A DNA stretch of 64,000 bases from Geminicoccus sp035556675 (GTDB lineage Bacteria > Pseudomonadota > Alphaproteobacteria > Geminicoccales > Geminicoccaceae): NCBI RefSeq assembly GCF_035556675.1, contig NZ_DATMFZ010000083.1, forward strand, positions 1 to 64,000, read 5' to 3'. Below are positions 51,254 to 61,503 of the stretch, piece by piece. Numbering within the stretch: the stretch's first letter is position 1; each line of letters opens with the position of its first letter. The position numbers and the translations under genes were made by a program. The notes under the pieces are model-generated. The model did not search any database. It was not told the origin of the DNA and saw only the letters and a program-made list of their open reading frames with translations.

Positions 51254-51862
51254 CTGACCAGGCAGCACGCACCCGGTGCGATCGACGAGCTGATCAGGCG
51301 CCTGGCCCGCCTGCCGGGCCTGGGGCCCCGCTCGGCGCGCCGTGCCGCCCTGGCGCTGCTCAAGCGCCAGGACACGCTGCTCGACCCATTGATCCGCACG
51401 CTGGAGACCTGCCGGGCCCAGGTCCGCCGCTGCAGCGTGTGCGGCAACCTCGACGCCACCGACCCCTGCGCGATCTGCAGCGATGGCAGCCGCGACCCGG
51501 CCAGCCTGTGCGTGGTCGAGGAGGTCGAGGACCTCTGGGCGGTCGAGCGGGCCGGCTTCTTTCGCGGCCGCTACCATGTGCTGGGCGGCCGCCTCTCGGC
51601 CCTGGACGGGATCGGCCCGGACGAGCTGCGGGTTGGCGAGATGCTGACGCGGGTGCAGGCCGAAGGCGTGCAGGAGGTGGTGCTGGGCCTGGGGGCCACC
51701 GTCGAGGGCCAGACCACTGCGCACTACCTGGCCGAGCGGCTCCAGGGCCTGGGCGTCGCCGTGACCGGATTCGGCCGGGGCGTGCCGGTGGGCGGTGAAC
51801 TGAACTTCCTGGACGAAGGCACGCTCGCCGCGGCTTATCGCGCCCGCCGCCCCTTCGCCTGA
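51254..51862 (+). CDS. recR: Recombination mediator RecR, apparently initiated at CTG
   Basis: A protein of about 202 residues for RecFOR-dependent gap repair. It holds a helix-hairpin-helix region (IDELIRRLARLPGLGPRSAR), a zinc module (CRAQVRRCSVCG and CAICSD) and a Toprim domain (LCVVEEVEDLWAVERAG ... VLGLGATVEGQTTAHYL). The frame has a TGA at 51224-51226 and then no ATG, GTG or TTG until 51389, deep inside the conserved domain. The CTG at 51254, six bases after GGGG, gives the normal RecR length and N-terminus, so it is the likely start. A sequencing error upstream is the alternative. Confidence 0.88.
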   Translation: MTRQHAPGAIDELIRRLARLPGLGPRSARRAALALLKRQDTLLDPLIRTLETCRAQVRRCSVCGNLDATDPCAICSDGSRDPASLCVVEEVEDLWAVERAGFFRGRYHVLGGRLSALDGIGPDELRVGEMLTRVQAEGVQEVVLGLGATVEGQTTAHYLAERLQGLGVAVTGFGRGVPVGGELNFLDEGTLAAAYRARRPFA

Positions 51863-51963
51863 AACCGCCCGCGCTCCAAGCGGACGAAGAAAACGCCGGC
51901 AGCTTCACCGCCCGTTAACCGGCTGTGCCGCAAGATGAGCGCGGTGGACTGGCGAGGTGGGTG

Positions 51964-52167
51964 ATGACGGAGCTTGTTCCGGGCGTGCGGATAGCATTTC
52001 TTCTGCTGCTCGTCCCGCTGGTGATGGCGGCCCGGGCAGTCGTGCGGGGGCAGCCCCCTGTACGGCAGGAGCCGCAGATTGCTCTCGACGAGGCGGCGCT
52101 GCTCGGCCAGTGCGACCCGCGGCTGCGATCGGCCCGCGCTGGCGCTGGCGGCGCGCCACCCGGGTGA
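51964..52167 (+). CDS. Possible small single-helix membrane protein
   Basis: A 67-codon frame starting MTELVPGVRIAFLLLLVPLV with one hydrophobic helix (about residues 9-25) and a soluble tail. A GAGGTG Shine-Dalgarno lies four bases upstream. No family is recognised. It is the only plausible gene in the 436-base gap between recR and def; the rest of that gap shows nothing convincing. Confidence 0.45.
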   Translation: MTELVPGVRIAFLLLLVPLVMAARAVVRGQPPVRQEPQIALDEAALLGQCDPRLRSARAGAGGAPPG

Positions 52168-52298
52168 CGGAGCGAGCGGATGAGCTGCCGGACTGCGAGG
52201 CCGGGCCTGCGGCCTCGGTCGGTGGTCGGTTGACCAGGGCTGCACCACTGCCTACCTGACCAGCCGGTCATCCTCTTCTCTGTCCGAAACGGTTCCGC

Positions 52299-52814
52299 AT
52301 GGCCTTGCTGCCCATTCTGGAAGTTCCCGATCCACGGCTGCGCCAAAAGGCGGCACCGGTCCGGGACATCGATCCCGAGGTGACGGCCCTGCTCGAGGAC
52401 ATGCTGGAGACGATGTACGCGGCGCCGGGCATCGGACTGGCGGCACCCCAGATCGGCATCAGCCGGCGGATCGTCGTGCTGGACGTGAGCCCCAAGGAGG
52501 AGGAGCGCCGGCCGCTCAGGCTGATCAATCCGGAAGTGGTCGAGACCGGCGGCGAGGTGGTGGAGGCGGAGGAAGGCTGCCTCAGCCTGCCCAACCAGTA
52601 CGCGCCGGTGAAGCGGCCGGAACGGGTGCGCGTTCGCTACCTGGACGAGCAGGGCGAGGAACGGGAGATCGATGCCGACGGGCTGCTGGCACGTTGCCTG
52701 CAGCACGAGATCGACCATCTGGACGGGGTGCTGTTCACCGACCATCTGAGCCGGCTCAAGCGCGAGATGCTCCTGAAGAAGCTCGACAAGCAGCGGCGGC
52801 AGCGTGCCGGCTGA
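52299..52814 (+). CDS. def: Peptide deformylase
   Basis: A 171-residue metalloenzyme that removes the formyl group from new proteins. All three motifs are intact: GIGLAAPQIG, EGCLSLPNQY and the metal site QHEIDHLDGVLF. The C-terminal basic tail (LKREMLLKKLDKQRRQR) is normal for type 1 enzymes. It overlaps fmt by 11 bases, the canonical def-fmt pair. Confidence 0.97.
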   Translation: MALLPILEVPDPRLRQKAAPVRDIDPEVTALLEDMLETMYAAPGIGLAAPQIGISRRIVVLDVSPKEEERRPLRLINPEVVETGGEVVEAEEGCLSLPNQYAPVKRPERVRVRYLDEQGEEREIDADGLLARCLQHEIDHLDGVLFTDHLSRLKREMLLKKLDKQRRQRAG

Positions 52815-53778
52815 GCGGGCGGCGGACGTGCCGGCGAGACCTCTGCGCGTGGTGGCGATGGGCTCGACCGGCTTCCTCCTGCCGAGCCTGGAGCGCTTGC
52901 TGGCCTCGCCCGGCCACGAGGTGGTGGCGGTCTATACCAGGCCGCCGGCGGCGCGTGGCCGCGGCCAGCGCGAGCGGCGCACCGAGGTGCATGAGCGGGC
53001 ACTGGAGCTGGGCATCCCGGTGACGACGCCGGCCAGCTTCCGGGAGTCGGGAGCGGTGGAAGGGCTGGCGGCACTGGCCCCGGATGTGGTGGTGACCGCC
53101 GCCTATGGCCTGATCCTGCCGCCGGCCGTGCTGGAGGCACCGCGGCTGGGCTGCATCAATCTCCATGCCTCGCTCCTGCCGCGCTGGCGGGGTGCGGCAC
53201 CGATCGAGCGGGCGATCCTGGCGGGCGACGACGTGACGGGGGTCTGCCTGTTCCGCATGGAGCGGGGCCTCGATACCGGGCCGGTCTATGCGTCCGCGAG
53301 CGTGCCGATCGGGCCTACCACTACCGCGCCGGAGCTGCACGATGCGCTGGCCCTGCTGGCAGCCGAGCTCCTGCTGCCGACCCTGGACGGCATCGCCCAA
53401 GGCCGCCTCGTGCCCGTCCCGCAGCCGGACGAGGGCGTGACCTATGCGGCCAAGCTGGAACGGGACGAGGGGCGGCTCGACTTTCGCCGCTCCGCCCTGG
53501 AGCTCGATCGCCAGGTGCGTGCCCTGGAACCGCGGCCCGGAACCTTCGCCGTCCTGAACGGCGAGCGGATCGCGGTGCGGCAGGCGACGCCTTTGGACCG
53601 ACCGGCGGACAAAGCGGTTCCGGCGGGCATGGTGGTGGCCGATCCCCTGGTGGTGGCCTGCGGAGAAGGCCTGCTGCGGCTGGACGTGGTGCAGCGGCCG
53701 GGCCGCCGGGCACTGCCGGCGCCGGAGCTGCTGCGTGGCTGGCCCGTGCCGGCCGGCACCCGCTTCGATCCGGCCTGA
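52804..53778 (+). CDS. fmt: Methionyl-tRNA formyltransferase
   Basis: A 324-residue enzyme that formylates initiator Met-tRNA. VVAMGSTGFLLPSLERLL at the N-terminus, AAYGLILPPAVLE, the folate/catalytic segment NLHASLLPRWRGAAPIERAI and GLDTGPVYA are present, with a C-terminal OB-like domain (YAAKLERDEGRLDF). The start is GTG at 52804, overlapping def; GTG 52828 is an alternative. It joins truA by a TGATG overlap. Confidence 0.97.
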   Translation: MPAERAADVPARPLRVVAMGSTGFLLPSLERLLASPGHEVVAVYTRPPAARGRGQRERRTEVHERALELGIPVTTPASFRESGAVEGLAALAPDVVVTAAYGLILPPAVLEAPRLGCINLHASLLPRWRGAAPIERAILAGDDVTGVCLFRMERGLDTGPVYASASVPIGPTTTAPELHDALALLAAELLLPTLDGIAQGRLVPVPQPDEGVTYAAKLERDEGRLDFRRSALELDRQVRALEPRPGTFAVLNGERIAVRQATPLDRPADKAVPAGMVVADPLVVACGEGLLRLDVVQRPGRRALPAPELLRGWPVPAGTRFDPA

Positions 53779-54542
53779 TGCCGCGCTACGCCCTGGTCCT
53801 GGAATATGACGGCCGGCCGTTCGTCGGCTGGCAGCGCCAGGACAATGGTCCGTCCGTGCAGGCGGCGCTGGCCCTGGCGACCGAGCGGTTCTGCGGCGAA
53901 AGCCCCGATCTGGTGGCCGCCGGGCGCACCGATGCCGGGGTCCATGCCAGCGGCCAGGTCGTGCATCTGGACCTGGCGCGCAGCGTGGACCCGGGCAGGA
54001 TGCGCGATGCCCTGAACCACCACCTGCGCCCGGCACCGATCGCCGTCCTGGAGGCCCGCCGGGTCACCGACGATTTTCATGCCCGGTTCGGCGCCACCGC
54101 CCGGGCCTACCGCTACCGGATCCTGACCCGGCGGGCGCCGCCGACCCTGGAGCGCGGCCTGGTCTGGCACCATCCGCACCAGCTGAACGCCGCGCTGATG
54201 CACGATGCCGGCCAGCTGCTGGTCGGCCGTCACGACTTCACCAGCTTTCGCGCCACGGCCTGCCAGTCCCGCTCGCCGCTGAAGTCGATCGACCTGCTCC
54301 ATGTCCGGCGGCAGGGCGAGCATGTCGAGCTGCACATCCGCGCCCGCTCCTTTCTCCATCACCAGGTCCGCAACATCGTGGGCAGCCTGGCACTGGTCGG
54401 TGCCGGGCGGCGGCCGCTCGGCTGGATCGCCGAGGTGCTGGCCGCGCGCGACCGCACCGCCGCCGGCCCGACTGCCCCGCCCGACGGGCTCTGCCTCGTG
54501 GAGGTCCGCTATCCCGGCTGGAGCAGCACGGCTCAGGACTGA
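53778..54542 (+). CDS. truA: tRNA pseudouridine(38-40) synthase
   Basis: A 254-residue enzyme isomerising uridines in the tRNA anticodon arm. The catalytic-Asp segment AAGRTDAGVHASGQVVH, the opening LEYDGRPFVGWQRQ and HHQVRNIVGSLALVG are intact. Its ATG shares a base with the fmt stop, making def-fmt-truA one translation-factor operon. Confidence 0.96.
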   Translation: MPRYALVLEYDGRPFVGWQRQDNGPSVQAALALATERFCGESPDLVAAGRTDAGVHASGQVVHLDLARSVDPGRMRDALNHHLRPAPIAVLEARRVTDDFHARFGATARAYRYRILTRRAPPTLERGLVWHHPHQLNAALMHDAGQLLVGRHDFTSFRATACQSRSPLKSIDLLHVRRQGEHVELHIRARSFLHHQVRNIVGSLALVGAGRRPLGWIAEVLAARDRTAAGPTAPPDGLCLVEVRYPGWSSTAQD

Positions 54543-54610
54543 GCGGACCGGCCGCCGGATGTGCGATGATCACACCGGTGCACACTGCCCTACCTGACAG
54601 GACGATCGTG

Positions 54611-55075
54611 ATGAGCCACGAGATCTATGCCGGCCTGAGCCAGCTCGGCCAGAACGCCCCGCCGCCGGTCTCGCCCGAGGCAGCGGCGCTGGAAACCGTC
54701 GCGAATCCGCACGCCGGAACGCCCTACCTCGTGCGCTTCACCTGCCCGGAATTCACGTCGCTCTGCCCGGTCACCGGCCAGCCGGACTTCGCCCACCTGG
54801 TGATCGACTACGTGCCGGACCGGCTGCTGGTCGAGAGCAAGAGCCTGAAGCTCTACCTTCATGCCTTCCGCAACCATCCCGGATTCCACGAGGCCTGCAC
54901 GGTCGGCATCGGGCGGCGGCTGGTGGAGACGCTGGCACCACTCTGGCTGCGGATCGGCGGCTACTGGTACCCGCGCGGCGGCATCCCGATCGACGTGTTC
55001 TTCCAGACGGGGCCGGCACCCGATGGCGTCTGGATTCCCGACCAGGGGGTGCCGAGCTATCGTGGGCGCGGCTGA
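54611..55075 (+). CDS. queF: NADPH-dependent 7-cyano-7-deazaguanine reductase
   Basis: A 154-residue short-type QueF that reduces preQ0 to preQ1 in queuosine synthesis. The catalytic Cys segment PEFTSLCPVTGQPDFA, VESKSLKLYLHAFRNHPGFHE and GGIPIDVFF match the unimodular class. The ATG at 54611 begins MSHEIYAGLSQLGQ. No other queuosine gene or preQ1 riboswitch is visible nearby; it follows truA by 68 bases on the same strand. Confidence 0.95.
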   Translation: MSHEIYAGLSQLGQNAPPPVSPEAAALETVANPHAGTPYLVRFTCPEFTSLCPVTGQPDFAHLVIDYVPDRLLVESKSLKLYLHAFRNHPGFHEACTVGIGRRLVETLAPLWLRIGGYWYPRGGIPIDVFFQTGPAPDGVWIPDQGVPSYRGRG

Positions 55076-55126
55076 ATCCCTCTGTCGCCTCCCGTCCGGC
55101 GCTTGACCTTTACGGCCGAAGCGGCG

Positions 55127-55945
55127 ATGCGGCAGCGGACCCGAGGGATCGGTCCGGCTCAACCGTTGCTGACGGCAGGCATATTGCGTCCGCTTCTGCT
55201 GCACATGCATGTTCCCCGCAGTTCTGGCTCCAGCCTGCACGCCTGGTTCGTGGCAGCGCTCGGCACTGCCGGCGTCGCCCAGGCGAGCAGCCCCGACGAG
55301 GTGGCGGCGGTCACCAGCGGCGGAGCGGCGCCGGCCGTGGTCAGCGGCCATTACCTGCACGGCGTTCATGCGCGGCTGACCGGCCGGGACCATCGCTATG
55401 TCGTGCTGCTGCGCGACCCGGTCGAGCGGGTGCTCTCCCTGTTCCGCTACATCCGGGGCCTGCCGGGCCATTCGCGCCATGCCGACCTGGTGCGGCCGGG
55501 CATGACCATCCCGCGCTACTATGCCGAGGGCATTCCCGGCAGCTGGGCGCGCAACGGCATGGTCGGCCAGCTGGCCGGCAGCTATTCCGCCCTGCCACCC
55601 GAGGAGCGCCTGGCGCGCGCCACCGAGCATCTGCTGGACGAGCGGACGATCTTTGGCCTTGTCGAGGACCCGCAACCGCTCCTGCGCAGCGCTGCCGAGA
55701 TCCTGGGCCTGGCCGAGGTGCCGCCCCTGGCCAGGGTCAACCGGTCGGCCCGGATGGAGCCGGGCCAGGCATTCGGCGGCGACGCTGCGGACCTCGCCGC
55801 CATCGTCGAGCACAACCGGCTGGACATCGAGCTCTACCGGCGGGCGCAGGTCCATCTGGCCGAGCGCGATCGGTCGGCGGCACCGCCGCCCGTACCGGGC
55901 CTCACCGAACGGGTCCTGCGCCGCACCCTCGGCTGGTTCCGCTGA
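55127..55945 (+). CDS. Sulfotransferase family protein
   Basis: A protein of about 272 residues with a sulfotransferase-like nucleotide fold. HMHVPRSSGSSLHAWF resembles the 5'-PAPS loop (usually HIPKTGGTS), and VVLLRDPVERVLSLFRYIR the 3'-phosphate loop. It lacks a signal peptide. The acceptor cannot be predicted. The ATG at 55127 and a TTG at 55103 are both weakly supported. The neighbouring genes give no pathway hint. Confidence 0.8.
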   Translation: MRQRTRGIGPAQPLLTAGILRPLLLHMHVPRSSGSSLHAWFVAALGTAGVAQASSPDEVAAVTSGGAAPAVVSGHYLHGVHARLTGRDHRYVVLLRDPVERVLSLFRYIRGLPGHSRHADLVRPGMTIPRYYAEGIPGSWARNGMVGQLAGSYSALPPEERLARATEHLLDERTIFGLVEDPQPLLRSAAEILGLAEVPPLARVNRSARMEPGQAFGGDAADLAAIVEHNRLDIELYRRAQVHLAERDRSAAPPPVPGLTERVLRRTLGWFR

Positions 55946-55946
55946 A

Positions 55947-55975
55947 CTCGCCCTGCCCCCTTGTGCAGGGACGAG
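55947..55975. terminator. Terminator hairpin between convergent genes
   Basis: CTCG-CCCTGC pairs with GCAGGG-A-CGAG around an eight-base loop (10 bp with one bulged A), two bases after the sulfotransferase stop and before the convergent antiporter gene. Terminator role inferred from position. Confidence 0.5.
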
Positions 55976-56000
55976 CCAGGATCACGGACCGGCAGGCAGT

Positions 56001-57257
56001 TCAGTGGGATGCCTTGGGAACCACACGGCGAACCACCCTGCCCAGGCTCAGCCCCTGCACCACCACGGAGAAGAGGACCACGGCGTAGGTCGCGTCCAGG
56101 ATGAGCGGGCGCGCGGGACTGTCCGGGAGCGAGAGAGCCAGCGCCACGGAAATGCCGCCGCGGACCGCGCCCCAGGTCAGCACCGGCACGGTGCCCCTGC
56201 CGAAGGACTGCCAGTGCTGCAGCACCAGGACCGGCCCGGCCACGGAGATGAACCGCGCGGCCAGCACGAGCGGGATGGCGATCAGGGCGAGCCCGGCGAA
56301 GGTCGGGGCGAAATGCACCACCAGCACTTCCAGGCCGATCAGCAGGAACAGGATGGCGTTCAGGATGTCGTCGACCAGGGTCCAGAAGCCGAACACATAG
56401 CGCTGGGTGATGTCGCTCATCGCAAAGCGCGGCCCGCGATTGCCGATCAGGACGCCGGCCACGACCACGGCGATCGGACCGCTCATGTGCAGCGCAGTGG
56501 CCAGGGCATAGGTCCCGGTCACCAGCGCCAGCGAGATCATGACCTCGATCGCATAGTCGTCGATGCTGCGCATCGCCCGGTAGGCGACATAGCCGGTGGC
56601 CAAGCCCAGGAGGGCGCCGCCCCCGGCTTCCACCAGGAGCAGCTCGGCGATCGGGAGGATGCCCACCGTCTCGTCGGGGCCGGTGGCGAACTGCAGCGCG
56701 ATCGTGAACAGGACCACGCCCACCCCGTCATTGAGCAGCGCCTCGCCCGACATCTCGGTCTCGAGGGCTTCCGGGACGTTCACCGCCTTCAATGTGCTCA
56801 AGACGGCGACGGGATCGGTCGGCGCGATCAGCGCGCCGAAGACCAGCGCCCATGCGAAGTCCAGCGGCGTGCCCAGCGCCCGTGCCGCCAGCCAGAGCCC
56901 GGCTCCGGCGATCAGCATCGAGATCAGCACGCCGAAGGTCGCCAGCATGCCGACGGGCGCGGCCCGGCTGCGCAGCCGGCCGAGATCGACATGCAGGGCA
57001 CCGGCGAACAGGAGAAACGCCAGCATGCCGTTCATCACGGCGTCGTAGAAGTCGATCTGGCGGATGGTGGCGGCGACCGCGCCGTACAGGGGCGTGCTCG
57101 GAAACAGGAACTCGAGCCCGATCAGCAGGAGCGAGGCGCCGAGCCCCATCACCAGCAGGCCGATATTGACCGGCAGGCGGATGAAGCGGTGATTGAGGTA
57201 GGCGAAGGCCGTGGTGATCACCAGCAGCATCGCGACCAGCTCGAACAGCGACAGCAC
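56001..57257 (-). CDS. Cation:proton antiporter, NhaP-type (CPA1)
   Basis: A 418-residue inner-membrane antiporter with about 12 helices. The functional motifs LIAPTDPVAVLSTLK and GEALLNDGVGVVLF (the ND pair of CPA1 exchangers) are intact, as is TWGAVRGGISVALAL. It exchanges Na+ or K+ for H+. The GTG start at 57257 lacks a clear Shine-Dalgarno. It is downstream of the four-helix membrane protein on the same strand, 116 bases away. Confidence 0.93.
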   Translation of the reverse strand: MLSLFELVAMLLVITTAFAYLNHRFIRLPVNIGLLVMGLGASLLLIGLEFLFPSTPLYGAVAATIRQIDFYDAVMNGMLAFLLFAGALHVDLGRLRSRAAPVGMLATFGVLISMLIAGAGLWLAARALGTPLDFAWALVFGALIAPTDPVAVLSTLKAVNVPEALETEMSGEALLNDGVGVVLFTIALQFATGPDETVGILPIAELLLVEAGGGALLGLATGYVAYRAMRSIDDYAIEVMISLALVTGTYALATALHMSGPIAVVVAGVLIGNRGPRFAMSDITQRYVFGFWTLVDDILNAILFLLIGLEVLVVHFAPTFAGLALIAIPLVLAARFISVAGPVLVLQHWQSFGRGTVPVLTWGAVRGGISVALALSLPDSPARPLILDATYAVVLFSVVVQGLSLGRVVRRVVPKASH

Positions 57258-57373
57258 CTGGCTGGCTCCGCAGTGACGGCACTGCGCCTGCCCCAGGACC
57301 GGCGCCCTCTGCTAACGCCCGTGTCCGGGCGAAGGCTCCATGGCACCCTGCCCGGCGAGCCACGGCCGCTCCG

Positions 57374-57928
57374 TCAGAACAGCCGGTCGAGCAGCTGGTC
57401 CAGCAGGAGGGAGCTCAGGAAGTCGGCCAGCACGAAGCCGAACGCGACCCCGCCGGTCGTGCGCAGGGCCGAGCGGACCACGAACCAGCCATAGACCATG
57501 GTGGTGGCGAACGCGACGAACTGCGGCATGCCCCTTGCGTCCGCCGGCAGCAGCGAGATCAGGAGGATCGCCACCACCAGGAAGCCGCCCTGCAGCACCG
57601 AGGCCCAGTTGACCGCAGTGACCAGCGGCACGTAGCGCGCGGTGAGCCCCATCAGCCGGGTCAGCACCAGGGCCAGGAGCGGGAACATGGCGAAGCGGGC
57701 GAACAGCGAAACATACTCGCTGGTCCAGTCGATCTCGACCAGCCCGGCCTCGTCGGAACGGCTCAGCACGAACAGCAGCAGGCCGTGCAGCGGCATCAGC
57801 CAGAAGACCGCCTGGAAGGAGCGCCAGAACCCGCCTACCGACAGGTCGAGCAGCTCGATCCCCCGGGCATCGCCGCGGGCCAGGATGGAGGCGGCGGCAA
57901 AGCCGCGCAGGGCGTCGGCGATCGCCAC
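57374..57928 (-). CDS. Uncharacterised multi-helix membrane protein
   Basis: A 184-residue protein with four to five hydrophobic helices (SFQAVFWLMPLHGLLLFVL, FARFAMFPLLALVLTRLMGL, VLQGGFLVVAILLISLL, FVAFATTMVYGWFVV). The layout recalls Yip1-like small membrane proteins but no motif confirms it. The GTG at 57928 sits four bases after the dapE stop, so it is the third gene of the dapD-dapE operon. A link to lysine or cell-wall synthesis is positional only. Confidence 0.75.
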   Translation of the reverse strand: MAIADALRGFAAASILARGDARGIELLDLSVGGFWRSFQAVFWLMPLHGLLLFVLSRSDEAGLVEIDWTSEYVSLFARFAMFPLLALVLTRLMGLTARYVPLVTAVNWASVLQGGFLVVAILLISLLPADARGMPQFVAFATTMVYGWFVVRSALRTTGGVAFGFVLADFLSSLLLDQLLDRLF

Positions 57929-57932
57929 CGGG

Positions 57933-59098
57933 TCAGCCGCCGCTCTCTGCCCGGGCGAACCAGCGGTCCAGGATCGCACGGTAGCAGCGGGCGAGCGAAT
58001 GGACGTCGTCGGTGCGCACCCGCTCGTCGACCTGGTGCATGGTCTGGCCGACCAGCCCCAGCTCGATCACCGGGCAGTAGTTCTTCACGAAGCGCGCGTC
58101 CGAGGTGCCGCCGCTGGTGGACGGCTCGGGCCGGACGCCGAACACGGCTTCGGCCGCCTCGGCCACCAGGTCGGTGAACGGGCCGGGGCCGGTCAGGAAC
58201 GCATCGCCGCTCGAATGGAGCTCCAGCCGGTAGCTGCCGCCGACCGCGTCGCAGTGCCGGCGCAGCCAGGCCTCCAGCCGGTCCCGGTCCTGCAGGTCGT
58301 TGTAGCGGATGTTGAAGCGTGCGGTCGCCTCGCCCGGGATGACGTTGCTGGCCGGGTTGCCGATGTCGATCGAGGTGACCTGGAGGTTGGTCGGCTCGAA
58401 GAACTCGGTACCCCCGTCGATCGGCTCGGCCAGGATGGCCGAGAGCATCCGCACCAGCCGGTGCGCCGGGTTGTCGGCGCGATGCGGGTAGGCGGTGTGG
58501 CCCTGCCGGCCCTCCACCACCAGCACCCCGTTGGCCGAGCCGCGCCGGCCGACCTTCATCATGTCGCCGTTGCGCTGCACCGAGGTCGGCTCGCCGACCA
58601 GGCAGGCATCTGGGCGGTGGCCGTGCGCGTCCATCCATTGCAGCAGGGGCTCGGTGCCGTTGACCGCGGGCCCCTCCTCGTCGCCGGTGATCACGAAGGA
58701 CACCGAGCCCCTGGCCGGCCGGCCGTGCTCGGCGAGATAGCCCGCCACCGCGGCCAGGAAGCAGGCGACCCCGCTCTTCATGTCGGCGGCACCGCGGCCG
58801 TAGAGCAGCCCGTCCACCACCTCGCCGCCGAACGGGTCGTGCGTCCAGGCCGAGGGATCGCCCGGCGGCACCACGTCGACATGGCCGGCGAACGCCAGAT
58901 GCGGCCCGGTGCCGCCCAGCCTTGCGAACAGGTTCTCGACCGGCACCGTGCCTTCCGCCTGGAAGGCGATCCGCTCCACGGCGAAGCCCAGGCCCGCCAG
59001 CCGGTCCTGCAGGAGGTCCAGGGAGCTGCCGGCCTCGGGTGTCACCGAGCGGCAGCGGATCAGTTCGGCGGTCAGTGCCACCGGGTCGATGCTGGCCA

Positions 59099-59099
<1 letters not shown>
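57933..59099 (-). CDS. dapE: Succinyl-diaminopimelate desuccinylase
   Basis: A 388-residue M20 metalloenzyme of lysine/meso-DAP synthesis. Metal-site segments LAFAGHVDVVPPGD, GRGAADMKSGVA and VITGDEEGPAVNGT are intact, followed by the dimerisation domain (GRQGHTAYPHRADNP) and the C-terminal SGGTSDARFV. The ATG shares a base with the dapD stop (TGATG). Longer upstream frames are shadows of dapD. Confidence 0.96.
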
Positions 59100-59947
<848 letters not shown>

Positions 59948-60069
59948 TCCCATCCTCGCGAGCGCGGCCGTACACTAGTGGCGGCGGTTGCAGCGTCAAT
60001 CCAGCCCTTGGCAGGGGCCGGATGCCCGCGGCGGGGCCGATGGTCGAAGGTTCGGAGGGGGCGAGAGCG

Positions 60070-61503
60070 GTGACGCAAGCGGTGCCGGGGCTGCCGGCGG
60101 AACTCGTGGCCGAGCTGCGCGCAGCGCTCGATGACCTAGCACTCCTGACCGAGCCCGAGCACGTGGCCCCCTACCTCACCGATTTCTGGCACCTGTCGAC
60201 CGGGTCGAGCCCGCTCGTGGCGCGCCCGGCCGATCCCGCCGGGGTGCAGGCGGTGGTGCGGGCCTGTCGCCGGCATCGCGTGCCGATCGTCACGCAGTCC
60301 GGCAATACCGGCCTGGTCGGCGGCAACATTCCGGATAGCAGCGGCCGCCAGCTGGTCCTGAACCTGGAGCGGCTGAACCGGATCCGCTCCGTCTCGCCGT
60401 CCGGCGACCATCTGGTCGCCGAGGCCGGCTGCGTGCTGGCCGAGGTGCAGGCGGCGGCCGAGCGGATCGACCGGCTGTTCCCGCTCTCGCTGGGGGCCGA
60501 GGGCAGCTGCCGGATCGGCGGCAATGTCGCGACCAACGCCGGGGGCATCAACGTGCTCCGCTACGGCATGACCCGGCGCCTGGTCCTGGGCCTGGAGGTG
60601 GTGCTGGCCGACGGCACGCTCTGGAACGGCCTGCGGGCATTGCCCAAGGACAATACCGGCTATGACCTGAAGCAGGTCTTCATCGGCTCGGAAGGCACGC
60701 TCGGGATCGTGACCGCGGCCACGCTGGCACTCTCGCCCAGGCCGCGGGAACGCCATGATCTCTGGCTGGCGGTGGCCACGCCGGCTGCCGCGGTGGAGCT
60801 GCTCCAGCTGTTCCGCAGCCGGCTGGGCGACACGATCTCGGCCTTCGAGCTGATCGCCGATCCCGGGGTGGAGGCGGCCGAGGCAGCGTTCGGCATCCGG
60901 CTGGTCGAGGGACGCCATCCCTGGCACGTGCTGGCGACCGTGGCCTGGAGCTTCCCCGACGGGCTGATGGCGCATGTGGAGGCGGTGCTCGAGGCGGCGA
61001 TGGAGCAGGGCCTGGTGCTGGACGGAACGATCGCCCAGAACGACGCGCAGCGGGCCCAGATGTGGCAGGTGCGCGAGGGCCAGTCCGAGGCCATGACCCG
61101 GACGGGCTCGGTCTGGCGCTCCGACGTGGCGGTCGCGACCGACCGGATCCCGGAGCTGATCGAGCGCTGCGAGGCGATCCTGCCGCGGGTACGCCCGGGC
61201 ATCGTCCTGTTCCCGTTCGGCCACCTGGGTGACGGCAACCTGCACGTCAACGTGCTGGCAAAAGCGCCGGACCGGCTCGGTCCGGAGGACCGGACGAGGC
61301 TGCAGGACGCGCTGTTCGACATCGTGGCGGCCATGGACGGCTCGTTCTCGGCCGAGCACGGCATCGGGCGCTGGAAGCGGGGAGCGCTGGACCGGCTGAA
61401 GGATCCGGTCGAGCGGCTTCTGATGGCGCGGCTCAAGCGCGCCCTGGACCCGGACGGCATCCTGAACCCCGGCGTCATCACCGATCCGGAGCTTGCGCCA
61501 TGA
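60070..61503 (+). CDS. FAD-binding oxidoreductase, D-2-hydroxyacid dehydrogenase type
   Basis: A protein of about 477 residues of the vanillyl-alcohol-oxidase fold with FAD-oxidase C-terminal domain. It shows PIVTQSGNTGLVGGNIP (FAD loop), GAEGSCRIGGNVATNAGGINVL, NTGYDLKQVFIGSEGTLGI, the metal-site HLGDGNLHVN and SAEHGIGRWKRGAL. Relatives oxidise D-lactate, D-2-hydroxyglutarate or glycolate in the cytosol or at the membrane; the exact substrate is open. GTG at 60070 follows a GGAGGG stretch; ATGs at 60022 and 60040 are alternatives. ATGA overlap with the macrodomain gene. Confidence 0.88.
   Translation: MTQAVPGLPAELVAELRAALDDLALLTEPEHVAPYLTDFWHLSTGSSPLVARPADPAGVQAVVRACRRHRVPIVTQSGNTGLVGGNIPDSSGRQLVLNLERLNRIRSVSPSGDHLVAEAGCVLAEVQAAAERIDRLFPLSLGAEGSCRIGGNVATNAGGINVLRYGMTRRLVLGLEVVLADGTLWNGLRALPKDNTGYDLKQVFIGSEGTLGIVTAATLALSPRPRERHDLWLAVATPAAAVELLQLFRSRLGDTISAFELIADPGVEAAEAAFGIRLVEGRHPWHVLATVAWSFPDGLMAHVEAVLEAAMEQGLVLDGTIAQNDAQRAQMWQVREGQSEAMTRTGSVWRSDVAVATDRIPELIERCEAILPRVRPGIVLFPFGHLGDGNLHVNVLAKAPDRLGPEDRTRLQDALFDIVAAMDGSFSAEHGIGRWKRGALDRLKDPVERLLMARLKRALDPDGILNPGVITDPELAP

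Noticed and set aside
54543..54611. preQ1 riboswitch upstream of queF
   Set aside because: The 68-base gap lacks the A-rich tail and short pseudoknot core expected of a preQ1 aptamer.
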